Of a stretch of DNA of 64,000 nt, positions 34,260 to 45,105 are shown one piece after another (the first letter of the stretch is position 1; every line of letters begins with the position of its first letter). The position numbers were made by a program, and so were the translations under genes. Where the stretch lies: positions 1 to 64,000 of the forward strand of contig NZ_CANMSK010000006.1 in NCBI RefSeq assembly GCF_947500655.1, in the 5' to 3' direction. The notes under the pieces are model-generated. The model did not search any database. It had not been told where the DNA came from and saw only the letters and a program-made list of their open reading frames with translations. The stretch is from an uncultured Psychrosphaera sp. (GTDB lineage: Bacteria > Pseudomonadota > Gammaproteobacteria > Enterobacterales > Alteromonadaceae).

Positions 34260-35015
34260 TTATGCTTTTCTAAACAACTCTCTAGATTTTAACGGCTTAT
34301 CACCAAGATGGCGATGCAAACATGCCCTTAAAATCAACTTTGCTAATTTTAATTTGTGCGCCGATAACTTTTCTATCTCTAAATCTGTATTTAAAAACAC
34401 ATCTATATCTATCAAATCAGAACCAATTATTGCTCGTTGTGGTGTAGTGCTAAAAACAAAACCAGAACCTGCTAATAATTCATAATACTTATTCGCTTTA
34501 ATATCAGCATCCGAATGTAAGTCATAATCAAAGCTAATGCCATAACCAAGCATAACCAAAAGACGATATTCAAACTGGCGTAATATTGCTTCTAAATACA
34601 TTGGAGTATACGAGTCTACTTCACGTTCAGAGCTATGTTGTAAGTGAGATAGTGCATAATTATACAAAGGAAACAGTTCATCATATTGGGCATCTGATTT
34701 ACATAAACGACATAAAATTTCGTTAAGATAAAATCCACAAAATAACGATTTACTCTTTAAGCGGATATCAGCTGACTCAGAATTAAGCTCAACAGATTTT
34801 AAACTGTGTAAACCGCGGCCTAATTTGTATTTAATGGTAAGAGGTCTAAATGGTTGTAATAAAGCGGTGCGAGCTGAGTTTTTTTTACCACCTTTACTGG
34901 CGATAATAGATAACCGCCCTTCACCTTCAACCAGAAATTCAATAATTAATTGGTTTTCTTTGAACGCGCGGGTATGCAGGATAAAAGCTTGTTTGGATTC
35001 AAGTTCAGCATACAT
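34260..35015 (-). CDS. recO: DNA repair protein RecO
   Basis: This 251-residue recombination mediator acts in the RecFOR pathway to load RecA on SSB-coated DNA. The N-terminal OB-fold (AFILHTRAFKENQLIIEFLVEGEGRLSIIASKG) and the helical C-terminal domain are present; the zinc-site cysteines of some homologues are missing, as usual in gammaproteobacteria. It stands after a strong terminator downstream of era, so it likely needs its own promoter in 35016-35084. Confidence 0.93.
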   Translation of the reverse strand: MYAELESKQAFILHTRAFKENQLIIEFLVEGEGRLSIIASKGGKKNSARTALLQPFRPLTIKYKLGRGLHSLKSVELNSESADIRLKSKSLFCGFYLNEILCRLCKSDAQYDELFPLYNYALSHLQHSSEREVDSYTPMYLEAILRQFEYRLLVMLGYGISFDYDLHSDADIKANKYYELLAGSGFVFSTTPQRAIIGSDLIDIDVFLNTDLEIEKLSAHKLKLAKLILRACLHRHLGDKPLKSRELFRKA

Positions 35016-35084
35016 AAATTATTAATTTTCTTATTTTAATCTGCTTTTACAATATTTTATTTGCAAAGAGTTGAATCAATAACC

Positions 35085-35120
35085 CAATAAAAAGAGGCTT
35101 AGTAACATTCTACTAAGCCT
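35085..35120 (-). terminator. Intrinsic terminator between era and recO
   Basis: On the minus strand AGGCTTAGTA, a 6-nt loop and TACTAAGCCT form a perfect 10-bp stem followed by CTTTTTATT. It lies 12 bp past the era stop codon and separates the rnc-era unit from recO-pdxJ-acpS. Confidence 0.88.
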
Positions 35121-35131
35121 GCTCAATTTAT

Positions 35132-36097
35132 TTAATCTTCGCCGTAGCCTAATGAACGTAAGGCACGTTCATCGTCAGCCCAACCACTTTTAACTTTAAC
35201 CCAAAGCTCTAGGTAGACTTTTTCTTCTAATAGTTTTTCTAAATCTTGACGTGCATCGCGGCCTATAATTTTAAGCTTTTCGCCTTTAGCACCAATAACC
35301 ATTTTTTTCTGGCCTTCGCGCTCAACTAAGATCAATGCATTAATACGCCAGATTTTTTCGTCCCATTTAAATTGTTCAATCTCAACGGTAACGGAATATG
35401 GTAATTCTTCACCAAGAAAACGCATCAGTTTTTCACGAACAATTTCCGCAGCCATAAAGCGCGATGATCTGTCCGTTACATCATCTTCTGGGAAGAAGAA
35501 TGGATTTTCTGGTAAATAGTCAGAAACTAAATCTTTGATAGCTTGTACGTTGGTGCCTTTCTCAGCTGAGATTGGAATAATTTGCTCAAAGTTATGTTTA
35601 GCCGATACTTTTTGTAAAAACGGCATTAACTCTTCTTTGTGCTTTATTTCATCAACTTTATTGATCAATAACACAACAGGTTGTTTTGAACGAATGATCT
35701 TATTTAATACCATTTCGTCGTCGTCATGCCATTTCATAGCTTCAACAACAAACAAAACTAACTCAACATCACCTAATGCACTTGATGCTGCTTTGTTCAT
35801 TAATTTGTTAATCGCACGTTTTTCTTCTTTATGAAGTCCCGGTGTATCAACATAAATAACTTGTTCATGATCTTCAGTATGGATACCTAAAATACGATGA
35901 CGAGTAGTCTGTGGCTTCTTAGACGTAATACTGATCTTCTGCCCAAGAATATTATTCATTAAGGTAGATTTACCAACATTTGGTCTACCGACAATGGCAA
36001 TTAAACCACAACGTTTTGGGTCCGATAAATCCGCACGATTATTTAAATTTTGTAACAATGCGTCTAATTCGGCTTGTGACTGTCCTGATTTACTCAC
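35132..36097 (-). CDS. era: GTPase Era
   Basis: This 321-residue essential GTPase binds 16S rRNA 3' ends and aids 30S maturation. G1 [10 protein letters not shown]3 DTPGLH and G4 NKVD are all intact, followed by the C-terminal KH domain ([17 protein letters not shown]). An 18-residue N-terminal extension rich in Gln and Asn precedes the standard start. Its first codons overlap the rnc stop by 8 bp, the usual coupling of these genes. Confidence 0.96.
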   Translation of the reverse strand: MSKSGQSQAELDALLQNLNNRADLSDPKRCGLIAIVGRPNVGKSTLMNNILGQKISITSKKPQTTRHRILGIHTEDHEQVIYVDTPGLHKEEKRAINKLMNKAASSALGDVELVLFVVEAMKWHDDDEMVLNKIIRSKQPVVLLINKVDEIKHKEELMPFLQKVSAKHNFEQIIPISAEKGTNVQAIKDLVSDYLPENPFFFPEDDVTDRSSRFMAAEIVREKLMRFLGEELPYSVTVEIEQFKWDEKIWRINALILVEREGQKKMVIGAKGEKLKIIGRDARQDLEKLLEEKVYLELWVKVKSGWADDERALRSLGYGED

Positions 36098-36767
36098 CTT
36101 TTACTACCTCTAATGCTTTTCTTGCAGCTGCTTGTTCTGCTTTTCTACGACTCGTTCCGGTTGCCGACAATAATTTTCCATTGTCTAAGGTGCAACTGAT
36201 CTTAAATGTTTGATTATGAGCCTGACCGGAAACCCCCGCCACCTCATAAGTTGGTAACGGCCTTTTTCTAGACTGTAGCCATTCTTGTAATTGTGTTTTT
36301 GGATCTTTTAATGCATTACTAGGATCGACTTGCTTCAATCTTTCATCTAACAATTTTAGTACAAATGTACGGCATTGCTCGATATCTGAATCTAAATACA
36401 CAGCACCTATTATCGATTCAATAGCGTCTTCCAAAATAGAGTCACGGCGACAACCTCCGCTTTTCATTTCACCAGGACCTAATAATAACCAGCTACTAAT
36501 GTCATATTCTTTAGCAATTTCAGTTAAGGTTTGCCCTTTAACCAATTGCGAACGCATTCTAGTTAATTCACCTTCGGTTGCTTTTGGGAATGCAAAGTAC
36601 AACGCTTCTGCGACAAACATCCCCAATAAGGCATCTCCAACGAACTCTAAACGTTCATTATGAGCGCCTTTAAAACTACGATGAGTCAGTGCTTGTATAA
36701 GCAGTGACTCATCGTTGAATTGATAACCTAATAATTTAGCCAACTGGCTATAATTTGTTTTAATCAA
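36090..36767 (-). CDS. rnc: Ribonuclease III
   Basis: This 225-residue enzyme cleaves double-stranded RNA in rRNA processing. The signature [13 protein letters not shown] (about 38-50) carries catalytic Glu/Asp residues; [13 protein letters not shown] near 115-127 gives the second acidic cluster. A dsRNA-binding domain covers about 155-222. The gene lies between lepB (39-bp gap) and era (8-bp overlap). Confidence 0.96.
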   Translation of the reverse strand: MIKTNYSQLAKLLGYQFNDESLLIQALTHRSFKGAHNERLEFVGDALLGMFVAEALYFAFPKATEGELTRMRSQLVKGQTLTEIAKEYDISSWLLLGPGEMKSGGCRRDSILEDAIESIIGAVYLDSDIEQCRTFVLKLLDERLKQVDPSNALKDPKTQLQEWLQSRKRPLPTYEVAGVSGQAHNQTFKISCTLDNGKLLSATGTSRRKAEQAAARKALEVVKGE

Positions 36768-36806
36768 TCTAATCTCTTGTTTTATTAATTTAATAATTTA
36801 TTACGT

Positions 36807-37721
36807 TTATTTAACTGAGCCTAAACGTGAAAAACGTACATCCACAGGAACCCAGTTTGGTAACCAGTCAATTGCACCGTCGTTATAAACAAAGCTCATC
36901 CAAATGAACACTGCTTTACCAACAAGTTGATCTTCACGAACAAAACCCCAAAAACGACTGTCTTGGCTATTGTCACGATTATCACCCATCATAAAGTAAT
37001 GCCCTTCAGGAACTAACCATTCGTTTGCTTTGCCATTAGCTTGCACAAACGGGTATTGATACTCACGGTTAATGTTAAACAAAATGTTATGTTTTACATC
37101 ACCTAAAAGCTCTGAACCTAATGCAACAGTATCGCCGTATGGATTAATCTCGTAAACAGATTCAGACTCCATAGCCACAACTTTTAATTCTTTACAGTGT
37201 TCTGGATCGCGTTCACAACTTGGCTGAATAGAGATTTGTTTATTGTTATAAACAATCCTATCACCAGGCAAACCAACCACACGTTTAATGTAGTCTAAAC
37301 GTTCATCTTCTGGATATTTAAACACTGCAATATCGCCACGAGACGGTGTATCCATTTCAATCAATTCACTACGCCAAATTGGGTCATGAACACCATAGGT
37401 ATATTTTTGCACTAAGATAAAATCACCCACTAACATAGTTGGCATCATAGAGCCCGATGGTATTTGAAACGGTTCAAATAAAAACGAACGGAATATTGTA
37501 ATGATAAACAAAATAGGAAAAATCGATTGTGCAGTTTCAGCCAATACAGGTTGAGGTGCTATTTTTTCCAATTCGTCTAATTCTATATTTCCGGCTGTGC
37601 TAGCTTGCGCAATCGCGATACGTTCACGACGTGCAGGGGCATATAATTTGGCATCGATTAACCAAATAAAACCACAGGCGACGGTAATAACTACTAAAAA
37701 TATTGCAAAGTATCCGGCCAT
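36807..37721 (-). CDS. lepB: Signal peptidase I
   Basis: This 304-residue inner-membrane protease removes signal peptides. Two N-terminal membrane helices (about 3-22 and 66-82) precede the catalytic domain. The nucleophile is in PSGSMMPT, the general-base Lys in DYIKRVVGLPGD, and the GDNRDNSQDSR box is near residue 244. It lies 15 bp downstream of lepA, as in many gammaproteobacteria, in an operon with rnc and era. Confidence 0.96.
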   Translation of the reverse strand: MAGYFAIFLVVITVACGFIWLIDAKLYAPARRERIAIAQASTAGNIELDELEKIAPQPVLAETAQSIFPILFIITIFRSFLFEPFQIPSGSMMPTMLVGDFILVQKYTYGVHDPIWRSELIEMDTPSRGDIAVFKYPEDERLDYIKRVVGLPGDRIVYNNKQISIQPSCERDPEHCKELKVVAMESESVYEINPYGDTVALGSELLGDVKHNILFNINREYQYPFVQANGKANEWLVPEGHYFMMGDNRDNSQDSRFWGFVREDQLVGKAVFIWMSFVYNDGAIDWLPNWVPVDVRFSRLGSVK

Positions 37722-37736
37722 TTATCCTAACCTTTT

Positions 37737-39527
37737 TTATTTTCCGATCTTCAATATGGCTAAAAACGCATCTTGTGGTAATTCAACATTACCGACTTGT
37801 TTCATACGTTTTTTACCATCTTTCTGTTTCTGTAAAAGTTTTTTCTTACGGCTAATATCACCACCGTAACATTTTGCGATTACGTTCTTTCTTAATTGTT
37901 TAACGGTTGTTCTGGCGATAACATGAACACCAATAACCGCTTGAATTGCGATATCAAACATTTGACGAGGTATTAATTCTTTTAGCTTATCAGCTAATAG
38001 ACGCCCTCTTGATTGTGAAAAGTCTCTGTGACAAATCATTGCCAAGGCATCAACTCGTTCACCATTTAACAAGATATCAACTCTTACCATATCCGCTTCT
38101 TGGAAACGGGTAAAGTTATAATCTAATGACGCAAAGCCACGACTTGTTGATTTTAAGCGGTCAAAAAAGTCCATTACCACTTCAGCCATTGGTAAGTCAT
38201 AACTTACTGAAACCTGTTTACCATGGTAACTCATGGCCGTTTGTACACCGCGTTTTTCGATACACAAGGTAATAACATTACCTAGGTATTCTTGCGGTAC
38301 TAATATGTCAGCTTTACAAATTGGCTCACGAACTTCAGCAATATCATTTACCACTGGCATTTCTGACGGGCTATCAATACTGTGTATAGTGCCGTCTTTG
38401 GTTAATATTTCGTAGTTAACCGTTGGTGCTGTAGTAATTAGGTCAAGATCGTATTCACGCTCTAAACGCTCTTGTACAATTTCCATGTGCAACATACCAA
38501 GGAAACCACAACGGAAACCTAACCCTAGCGCACCTGAACTTTCTGGCTCATAAAACAATGACGCATCGTTAAGACTTAATTTGCCTAAAGCATCACGAAA
38601 AGATTCATAATCGTCAGAACTAACAGGGAATAGACCAGCATAAACCTGAGGCTTAATTTTTTGAAAACCAGGTAATGGATCAACAGCAGCATTAGTGGCT
38701 AAAGTAATAGTATCGCCCACTGGTGCACCTAAAATCTCTTTAATACCAGCAATAATAAAACCAACTTCACCAGTACCTAAAATACCTGTATCGGTTTGTT
38801 TTGGAGTAAATATACCTACTTTATCTACTTGATGAGATTCACCAGTAGACATAATTTTTAATTTGTCGCCTTTACGAATAGAACCATGTTTTACACGAAC
38901 CAAAGAGACAACGCCTTGGTATGGGTCAAACCAAGAATCTATGATTAACGCTTGTAATGGTTTTTCTGGATCGCCTTCTGGTGGCGGAATATTAAGTACG
39001 ATGTCTTCTAATACATCTTCAATACCTAAACCAGTTTTAGCTGAACATTGCACAGCACCAACTGCATCAATACCTATGATATCTTCAATTTCTTCAGATA
39101 CACGGTCAGGATCAGCCTGTGGTAAATCTATTTTATTTAAAATAGCACGGACTTCTAAGTTCATTTCTATCGCGGTATAACAGTTTGCAACTGTTTGCGC
39201 TTCAACACCTTGACCGGCATCAACAACTAATAATGCACCTTCACAAGCTGCAAGGGAACGTGATACTTCATAAGTAAAATCAACGTGTCCTGGAGTGTCG
39301 ATAAAGTTTAGTTGGTAAATTTCACCATCTTTGGCTTTGTAGTTCAAAGTAACACTTTGCGCTTTAATGGTAATACCACGTTCGCGTTCAATATCCATTG
39401 AATCTAAGACTTGTGCCTTCATTTCGCGATCAGCTAAACCTTCACAGAATTGAATAAGTCGGTCTGAAAGTGTGGATTTACCGTGATCGATGTGGGCAAT
39501 AATAGAAAAGTTACGAATGTTCTTCAT
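37737..39527 (-). CDS. lepA: Elongation factor 4 (LepA)
   Basis: This 596-residue ribosomal GTPase affects translation and 30S assembly. G1 [10 protein letters not shown]3 DTPGHVDF and G4 NKIDLP are intact; the C-terminal LepA-specific domain is complete ([24 protein letters not shown]). It starts the lepA-lepB-rnc-era unit; a promoter is likely in the 210 bp between it and rseC. Confidence 0.97.
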   Translation of the reverse strand: MKNIRNFSIIAHIDHGKSTLSDRLIQFCEGLADREMKAQVLDSMDIERERGITIKAQSVTLNYKAKDGEIYQLNFIDTPGHVDFTYEVSRSLAACEGALLVVDAGQGVEAQTVANCYTAIEMNLEVRAILNKIDLPQADPDRVSEEIEDIIGIDAVGAVQCSAKTGLGIEDVLEDIVLNIPPPEGDPEKPLQALIIDSWFDPYQGVVSLVRVKHGSIRKGDKLKIMSTGESHQVDKVGIFTPKQTDTGILGTGEVGFIIAGIKEILGAPVGDTITLATNAAVDPLPGFQKIKPQVYAGLFPVSSDDYESFRDALGKLSLNDASLFYEPESSGALGLGFRCGFLGMLHMEIVQERLEREYDLDLITTAPTVNYEILTKDGTIHSIDSPSEMPVVNDIAEVREPICKADILVPQEYLGNVITLCIEKRGVQTAMSYHGKQVSVSYDLPMAEVVMDFFDRLKSTSRGFASLDYNFTRFQEADMVRVDILLNGERVDALAMICHRDFSQSRGRLLADKLKELIPRQMFDIAIQAVIGVHVIARTTVKQLRKNVIAKCYGGDISRKKKLLQKQKDGKKRMKQVGNVELPQDAFLAILKIGK

Positions 39528-39737
39528 AAATAGTGTGATATACCTGTGACGTTGCTATACAAGGTGCGTTTGAAGAAGAAAACAAACAGCATAAATTATT
39601 TTCGATACAGCTCAAATTAGCTATATAACCAAAGGGCGAAATTTTACACTGATTTAACCGCTCACTCCAACTCTTTATGCTGGATCAGTTAAGTTTATCG
39701 ATAAATAGTGACAAGATCGTGGGATAAAGGAAGTTGA

Positions 39738-40214
39738 TCAGTCTAATTCAATGACAGCCTTGACCATTTTACCGTCATAAATACGAATAAGCACTGCTTG
39801 GTACTTATCTACATCTGAATTATTTAATAACTTTTTGGCTAATAAAAAACCTAAAAAGCCACCTAAAAATGTGGCTAAAATAACGTGACCTTCTGTTATT
39901 TCTAAAAACTGAGGGCCCAAAAGCTGTGTGGCAATCGCTGAAAATATAGCGATAAGTAATGGCATTAAGTACAAATAAAACGAGCCTTGTAACAAACTTG
40001 ATTCTGGAATGCCAATTTCCACCGACTCATCAATTTTTGCATTTAAGGTATTTTTTACTTTATTAATAACGCTTTTGCTAGAAAATGCTTTCGCTATCGT
40101 ACTTGTTCCGCAATTACTTTTTGCAGCACAAGCATTACACGTCGACTTAATGGCGGTTTCAACAAACAACCAACCATCTTGAATATCTACCACACGTCCA
40201 ATTTCTTTGATCAT
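39738..40214 (-). CDS. rseC: SoxR-reducing/sigma-E regulatory protein RseC
   Basis: This 158-residue inner-membrane protein has two membrane helices (about 80-100 and 108-128) and an N-terminal cluster CNACAAKSNC (from residue 26) with cysteines as in RseC, thought to take part in redox control. It is encoded 2 bp after rseB in the sigma-E operon. Family function as a mild positive factor of sigma-E and in SoxR reduction is established for E. coli; not tested here. Confidence 0.92.
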   Translation of the reverse strand: MIKEIGRVVDIQDGWLFVETAIKSTCNACAAKSNCGTSTIAKAFSSKSVINKVKNTLNAKIDESVEIGIPESSLLQGSFYLYLMPLLIAIFSAIATQLLGPQFLEITEGHVILATFLGGFLGFLLAKKLLNNSDVDKYQAVLIRIYDGKMVKAVIELD

Positions 40215-40216
40215 AA

Positions 40217-41302
40217 CTAGAGACTTTTCACTGAAGATGCGACTTTATATGCGGTTTCCGCAGGAATAGTTCCCACTACAGTCACATCAAAACCATCCGA
40301 ACGAACCATCACAAATGACATGGCACCTTCTTGCAACACTAGCGGGCTGTTAAAGCTATCTAACTGTCTTTGAACATAAACAGAAAACTCTACAAGTCCG
40401 TCACTATATAAATAGTAATCTGACACTTCACGAGTTATCGATAAATGATGTCTATCACTTTTTATTAGTGAGAAGCTGCTAGGTATCCAGCTCATATTCC
40501 AATTATTGGTTTCTTGATGTGTGGCAATTAATGAACTTGGAGGTTTAGGTAATTTATGTTCACTAAGCTTAATTATCTCTTCAGTCGGCTCTAAAAATAC
40601 AGATAAATGCGTCATTAAAATTTGCTCAATGACTTCACCTTTTTTATTTACAAAGGCCATTCTTAAAGGTAATGCACTTTCTACATCAACCCAAACCCAA
40701 TAATTATAGGCCGTATCATCAATTGACTCTATGCGTATCAATTGCGCTGAGCGACCACCAATTTGGTTTTTACTTACCATTACAAACTGATAACTATCAG
40801 ATAACTGTTCTATATCTTGATAAAAAATAGGAGGGATAAACTTACGGATACTGTCACTTTCAATACTATAAGCCTCTTTGTTTGGCTCAATAAAAGTAAC
40901 AGTTTGATTATGTCTTAGATTACTAACACCAGTACCAATTAAAGGAGAAATAGCTTCAACCTCTAACACTTTTCCACTATCAGCCTCGTCGACGATAACA
41001 CCGTGAAGCCAATTATAAGATTTAGTCTTATCAGCTTTCATGGTAACAATACCAGCTTGGAAATTAGATTGGGTTAATGCAGATTTTAATTTTTCTAACC
41101 AAAATTTAGCATTAACTTTTTCGCCCGATGCCATAACTTGAACATTGGCGGCTAACTCCGGATTTTCAGTGTTTAGTGTAAGAGCTGATTTTGCTGAAAC
41201 ATTACCACTGAAACTGATTGCGCTAGTAAAAACCACTAACATTAAAAGTTTATTCAAGTTAATGGATGTAAGCTGATTTAAATCTAAAAAATAACGGTAC
41301 AT
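40217..41302 (-). CDS. rseB: Sigma-E regulatory protein RseB
   Basis: This 361-residue periplasmic protein binds RseA and lipopolysaccharide and gates sigma-E release. It has an N-terminal signal region (KLLMLVVFTSAISFSGNVSA) preceded by an unusually long 20-residue n-region, the MucB/RseB N-terminal domain (50-220) and a C-terminal domain (240-355). A strong hairpin terminator lies between it and rseA. An ATG closer to the hydrophobic core (MLVVF) could be an alternative start. Confidence 0.93.
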   Translation of the reverse strand: MYRYFLDLNQLTSINLNKLLMLVVFTSAISFSGNVSAKSALTLNTENPELAANVQVMASGEKVNAKFWLEKLKSALTQSNFQAGIVTMKADKTKSYNWLHGVIVDEADSGKVLEVEAISPLIGTGVSNLRHNQTVTFIEPNKEAYSIESDSIRKFIPPIFYQDIEQLSDSYQFVMVSKNQIGGRSAQLIRIESIDDTAYNYWVWVDVESALPLRMAFVNKKGEVIEQILMTHLSVFLEPTEEIIKLSEHKLPKPPSSLIATHQETNNWNMSWIPSSFSLIKSDRHHLSITREVSDYYLYSDGLVEFSVYVQRQLDSFNSPLVLQEGAMSFVMVRSDGFDVTVVGTIPAETAYKVASSVKSL

Positions 41303-41321
41303 AACAGAATAATTTACCTTT

Positions 41322-41355
41322 AATAAAAACGAACGCCCGTTGTATAACGAGCGTT
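41322..41355 (-). terminator. Intrinsic terminator/attenuator between rseA and rseB
   Basis: On the minus strand AACGCTCGTT, a 4-nt loop and AACGGGCGTT form a 10-bp stem with one G-U wobble, followed by CGTTTTTATT. It sits inside the 89-bp gap between rseA and rseB and would reduce rseB-rseC transcription unless read through. Confidence 0.78.
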
Positions 41356-41391
41356 TTTAGAAATAACTGAAAGGTATGATAACGAATTTAA

Positions 41392-42036
41392 TTAAGGTTC
41401 GATAACTTTTTTATCTTCGTTTATTTCTTCTACTGCTTTCTTATCATCGATTACTTTTAATTGCTGTTGATGATCGGCAATTAATGCATTAATACGCGAT
41501 TGTGTCATTTGACTCGCTGATGGTTTGTTTTGAACCCCAGTTGAGCCTAAACTCACAGGCGCAACACCGCTAACTAAAGGAGTAGTTTGTGCAACTGGCG
41601 CACTATACTCGCTATTTGATTGCGACATATTATTTACACCAATTATAGCAACAAGTGCCACTGAAGCGGCAATAGCAAATTGTGCACTACTGCGGCCAGA
41701 TGAACTTTGTCCAAAGTCTTTAACTTTCTGAGTCATACGTGAGCGCCAATTAGCATGAGTACTAATATCAACAACACTAGACTTTTCAGTCTCTGTGTTT
41801 TCTTCAACAACTTCTTGCTCAACGTTTGCAATAGCGGCTTGTATACTCGCAGCAAAACTATCGTTAGTTTCTAACACTTGCTCATTTCTCATTACATCGC
41901 CAATTAGGCTGTAACGAGTAAATACATCAACATCATCAGCTTTTTCTGATGTTTGTTGCAAAGCATTTTCTAACTCAGATTGATTAACTTCATCATCCAA
42001 TAGGGCTGAAATAGATTCTAAATGTTTGTTCGTCAT
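41392..42036 (-). CDS. rseA: Sigma-E anti-sigma factor RseA
   Basis: This 214-residue single-pass membrane protein holds RpoE inactive through its cytosolic N-terminal domain (1-90, SALLDDEVNQSELENAL...YSLIGDVMRNE). One membrane helix lies near 118-137, and the periplasmic tail binds RseB and is cut by DegS. It follows rpoE by 90 bp. Confidence 0.92.
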   Translation of the reverse strand: MTNKHLESISALLDDEVNQSELENALQQTSEKADDVDVFTRYSLIGDVMRNEQVLETNDSFAASIQAAIANVEQEVVEENTETEKSSVVDISTHANWRSRMTQKVKDFGQSSSGRSSAQFAIAASVALVAIIGVNNMSQSNSEYSAPVAQTTPLVSGVAPVSLGSTGVQNKPSASQMTQSRINALIADHQQQLKVIDDKKAVEEINEDKKVIEP

Positions 42037-42126
42037 AAAATGACTGACTCCCAGAGTATTACTACGTATTAAACAAAAACTATTACGGCTAACTTAACGT
42101 TAAACTAACCATAGCTATTAATTACT

Positions 42127-42708
42127 TTACTGATTTTCTATTAAAGGTTGCAACTTTAAATCAATTGCATCCCGCGCTCTAAAAATTCTAGAACGAACCG
42201 TTCCGATTGGACATCCCATTGCATTGGATATTTCTTCGTAACTCATGCCATCTATTTCTCTGAGTTGAATTGCCACCTTAAGTTCCTCAGGTAAGCTTTC
42301 AATCGTATCAAAAATGACATGTTTAATTTCTTCGGTTAACGCTAAATGCTCTGGTGAAGCGTTTTCACGCAATGCTTCACTAGTTTCATAATATTCAGTT
42401 TCTTCAGCATCAACATCTACAGTGTAAGGTTTACGACCTCTTGCCATTAAATAATTTTTGGCGCTGTTTACCGCTATTCTGTATAGCCAAGTATAAAATG
42501 CAGCTTCACCTCTAAATCCAGGCAATGCTATATATGCTTTAATAAATGCATCTTGAGCTACGTCTTGTACATCTCCGTTATTACCTAAATAACGAGAAAC
42601 TAAGCTAATTATTTTGTTTTGATATTTGCGGACTAACAAATCAAATGCCGCTTTATCACCTGCTTGTGCTTTTCTTACTAAGCCTAAATCTTTTTTCTGC
42701 TCGCTCAT
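42127..42708 (-). CDS. rpoE: RNA polymerase sigma factor RpoE
   Basis: This 193-residue ECF sigma factor directs the envelope-stress regulon. Region 2 (LVRKYQNKIISLVSRYLGN...DVAQDAFIKAYIALPGFRGEAAFYTWLYRIAVNSAKN) and region 4 (LREIDGMSYEEISNAMGCPIGTVRSRIFRARDA) are complete. It heads rpoE-rseA-rseB-rseC and is divergent from nadB. A sigma-E-like promoter is seen upstream, consistent with autoregulation. Confidence 0.97.
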   Translation of the reverse strand: MSEQKKDLGLVRKAQAGDKAAFDLLVRKYQNKIISLVSRYLGNNGDVQDVAQDAFIKAYIALPGFRGEAAFYTWLYRIAVNSAKNYLMARGRKPYTVDVDAEETEYYETSEALRENASPEHLALTEEIKHVIFDTIESLPEELKVAIQLREIDGMSYEEISNAMGCPIGTVRSRIFRARDAIDLKLQPLIENQ

Positions 42709-43026
42709 CGAGCTACTACTCCCAGATTTAATATTGGTATAAGATACTAAACATCTTATTTACACCATTTCGTACAGGTATTCTAATCGGTATTTGTCAC
42801 ATATCAAATAATAATTAATTCTTGAAATCTATAACGAATTAATTAGAAGTTGTTGTACTATTATCCTTTCTGTTGACACTATGACTAGGCAATTGTAAAA
42901 AAGTTCTTATTTATTTTGTTTTTTATAAAAAGATAAGTGAAATCAATTACTTTTATAAAAAATAAGTTCGAATATGGATGAATTACTTAGTAAAGTGATC
43001 AGATTCAAAATCTAATAGGTTTTTTA
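42709..43026. other. 318-bp divergent promoter region between rpoE and nadB
   Basis: No ORF is seen. It holds the candidate sigma-E promoter of rpoE (42880-42906) and AT-rich sequence before nadB that could hold its promoter. No other structure stands out. Confidence 0.5.
42880..42906 (-). promoter_or_regulatory. Candidate sigma-E promoter of rpoE
   Basis: On the minus strand GAACTT (42901-42906), a 16-bp spacer and TCATA (42880-42884) resemble the sigma-E consensus GAACTT-N16-TCTGA (perfect -35, 3 of 5 in the -10). The site is 172 bp upstream of the rpoE start, where an autoregulated promoter would be expected. Confidence 0.5.
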
Positions 43027-44640
43027 ATGCAAGATAATACTCAACATACAACAGATTGTTTAATTATTGGTAGTGGCGCGGCGGGTCTCACCTTAGCTCT
43101 GAGCATTGCTGATAACGTAAACGTTATTATTTTAAGTAAGTCGGCATTAAAGGAAGGCTCTACCTTATACGCACAAGGTGGCATTGCTGCGGTATTTGAT
43201 GAGAACGACAGCATTGAATCTCATGTACAAGACACCTTAATCTCTGGTGCAAATTTATGTGATGAAAATGCGGTTTATTACACTGCTAGTCATGCAAAAA
43301 CCTCAATGAAATGGTTAATCGACCAAGGCGTACCATTTGACCAAATTCAAGATAGTGATGGTTCAAAACGTTATCACCTTACTCGCGAAGGTGGCCACAG
43401 TCACAGACGTATACTTCATGCAGCTGATGCGACAGGTAAAGCCGTACAAACTACCTTATTAGACAAAGTAAAATCTCATCCAAACATTAAACTATTTGAA
43501 CGCTATAACGCACTCGATCTAGTCACAGGATCTAAGCTGAACTTAGATGATAATAAAATTCATGGCGCTTATATTTGGAATAGAAACCTTGAACGTGTTG
43601 AGAGTATTTCTGCCAAGTTTGTCGCACTAGCAACTGGTGGCGCGAGCAAAGTTTATCAATATACCTCTAACCCAGATATCGCAAGTGGTGATGGAATTGC
43701 TATGGCTTGGCGTGCGGGCTGTAAAGTGGCCAATATGGAATTTAATCAATTCCATCCTACAAGTTTATTCCATGAAAAAGCTCAAAACTTTTTAATTAGT
43801 GAAGCGATGCGTGGCGAAGGTGCTTATTTAAGACGTCCTGATGGCACTCGTTTTATGCAAGACTTTGACGCACGTGAAGAGTTAGCACCGAGAGACATTG
43901 TTGCACGGGCTATCGATTTTGAAATGAAGCGTTTAGGCGCTGATTGTATGTATTTAGATATCACCCACAAAGAGCCACAATTTGTTATTGAGCACTTTCC
44001 AACTATATATGCCCGTTGTTTAAAGGTCGGTTTAGATATCACTAAAGAGCAAATTCCAATTGTTCCTGCCGCCCATTATACCTGCGGTGGTGTTATTACA
44101 GACTTAACCGGAAAAACTGACAAAGATAACCTATTTGCTATTGGTGAAGTTGCGTACACTGGGTTACACGGCGCAAACAGAATGGCCAGTAACAGTTTAT
44201 TAGAATGTATTGTATTTGCTCATGGTGCGGCACAATCTATCTTATCGACTTTAGCTTCTAGCCCACAACCGCCTACGATCCCACTTTGGGATGACAGTGA
44301 AGTAACAACTCTAGAAGAGGATGTGATCATAAGCCACACTTGGCACGAGCTTAGATTGATCATGTGGGATTACGTTGGCATCGTTCGTTCAGATCGTCGT
44401 TTACACAAAGCCTTAAAGCGTATTGATTTAATTAAAAGTGAAGTTAATGAATTTTACGAAACTTTCAAAGTCAGTAATAATTTATTGGAACTTAGAAATT
44501 TAGTATTGGTTGCTGAATTAATTGTCAGAAGTGCTTTAGAACGTAAAGAAAGTCGTGGACTGCACTACAATTTGGATTACCCAGACACCTTACCAAGTTC
44601 AACTCCAACTGTGTTAACTCCTACCCCCCTTAAAAGCTAA
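43027..44640 (+). CDS. nadB: L-aspartate oxidase
   Basis: This 537-residue FAD enzyme oxidises L-aspartate to iminoaspartate, the first step of NAD synthesis. The dinucleotide motif IIGSGAAGL (about 14-22), [20 protein letters not shown] and [10 protein letters not shown] are those of Nad[13 protein letters not shown] near the C-terminus is typical. Length is standard. It is divergent from rpoE, as in many gammaproteobacteria. Confidence 0.96.
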   Translation: MQDNTQHTTDCLIIGSGAAGLTLALSIADNVNVIILSKSALKEGSTLYAQGGIAAVFDENDSIESHVQDTLISGANLCDENAVYYTASHAKTSMKWLIDQGVPFDQIQDSDGSKRYHLTREGGHSHRRILHAADATGKAVQTTLLDKVKSHPNIKLFERYNALDLVTGSKLNLDDNKIHGAYIWNRNLERVESISAKFVALATGGASKVYQYTSNPDIASGDGIAMAWRAGCKVANMEFNQFHPTSLFHEKAQNFLISEAMRGEGAYLRRPDGTRFMQDFDAREELAPRDIVARAIDFEMKRLGADCMYLDITHKEPQFVIEHFPTIYARCLKVGLDITKEQIPIVPAAHYTCGGVITDLTGKTDKDNLFAIGEVAYTGLHGANRMASNSLLECIVFAHGAAQSILSTLASSPQPPTIPLWDDSEVTTLEEDVIISHTWHELRLIMWDYVGIVRSDRRLHKALKRIDLIKSEVNEFYETFKVSNNLLELRNLVLVAELIVRSALERKESRGLHYNLDYPDTLPSSTPTVLTPTPLKS

Positions 44641-44652
44641 AAGCAAACAAGG

Positions 44653-45105
44653 TTACGTCGATTTAATTCTGTTAATTATTCGTCGTAACCGTCTTGCTGA
44701 ATCATCGCTGACTTGATCAACAAAGATCACTTTCCAATAACATTTTTGGCTTATTGGATTGGTTATTCGTAAGTAAAAACAAAAAGGCCAAAAGTAACTT
44801 GTTGCTAATAATTGACCTGTCCTTGAGCTTTTCGCCCAATAAACCTGACCAAACTCTGATAGTTGAAAGACTTCACCTCCATCTTTACTTTGTGCTTTTT
44901 TTTCAGCTACTTTTGCCGGATAAAAAGTAAAAAAGCAAAGCAGTAAAAACGATATTACCAAGATGAACTTTATACTGGTTGGAATAAAATAAGGCCAAAA
45001 ATAAACAACTAAACAATACCAACAAACTAACAATGTATGTTGGATATATTTTATTTTAGAGTACGGACGTACGCTTACTCTGTAGCTTGCTGTTAAGTCA
45101 TCCAT
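44653..45105 (-). CDS. YgfX (CptA) family membrane protein
   Basis: This 150-residue protein has two adjacent N-terminal membrane helices (about 22-60) and a C-terminal soluble part that ends in a basic RRLRRIINRIK tail, as in YgfX. In related bacteria YgfX lies beside nadB and downstream of sdhE (ygfY). Here sdhE is not found upstream; the next minus-strand gene is a LURP-one-related protein. YgfX was proposed as a toxin acting on cell division proteins; this is debated. Confidence 0.75.
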   Translation of the reverse strand: MDDLTASYRVSVRPYSKIKYIQHTLLVCWYCLVVYFWPYFIPTSIKFILVISFLLLCFFTFYPAKVAEKKAQSKDGGEVFQLSEFGQVYWAKSSRTGQLLATSYFWPFCFYLRITNPISQKCYWKVIFVDQVSDDSARRLRRIINRIKST

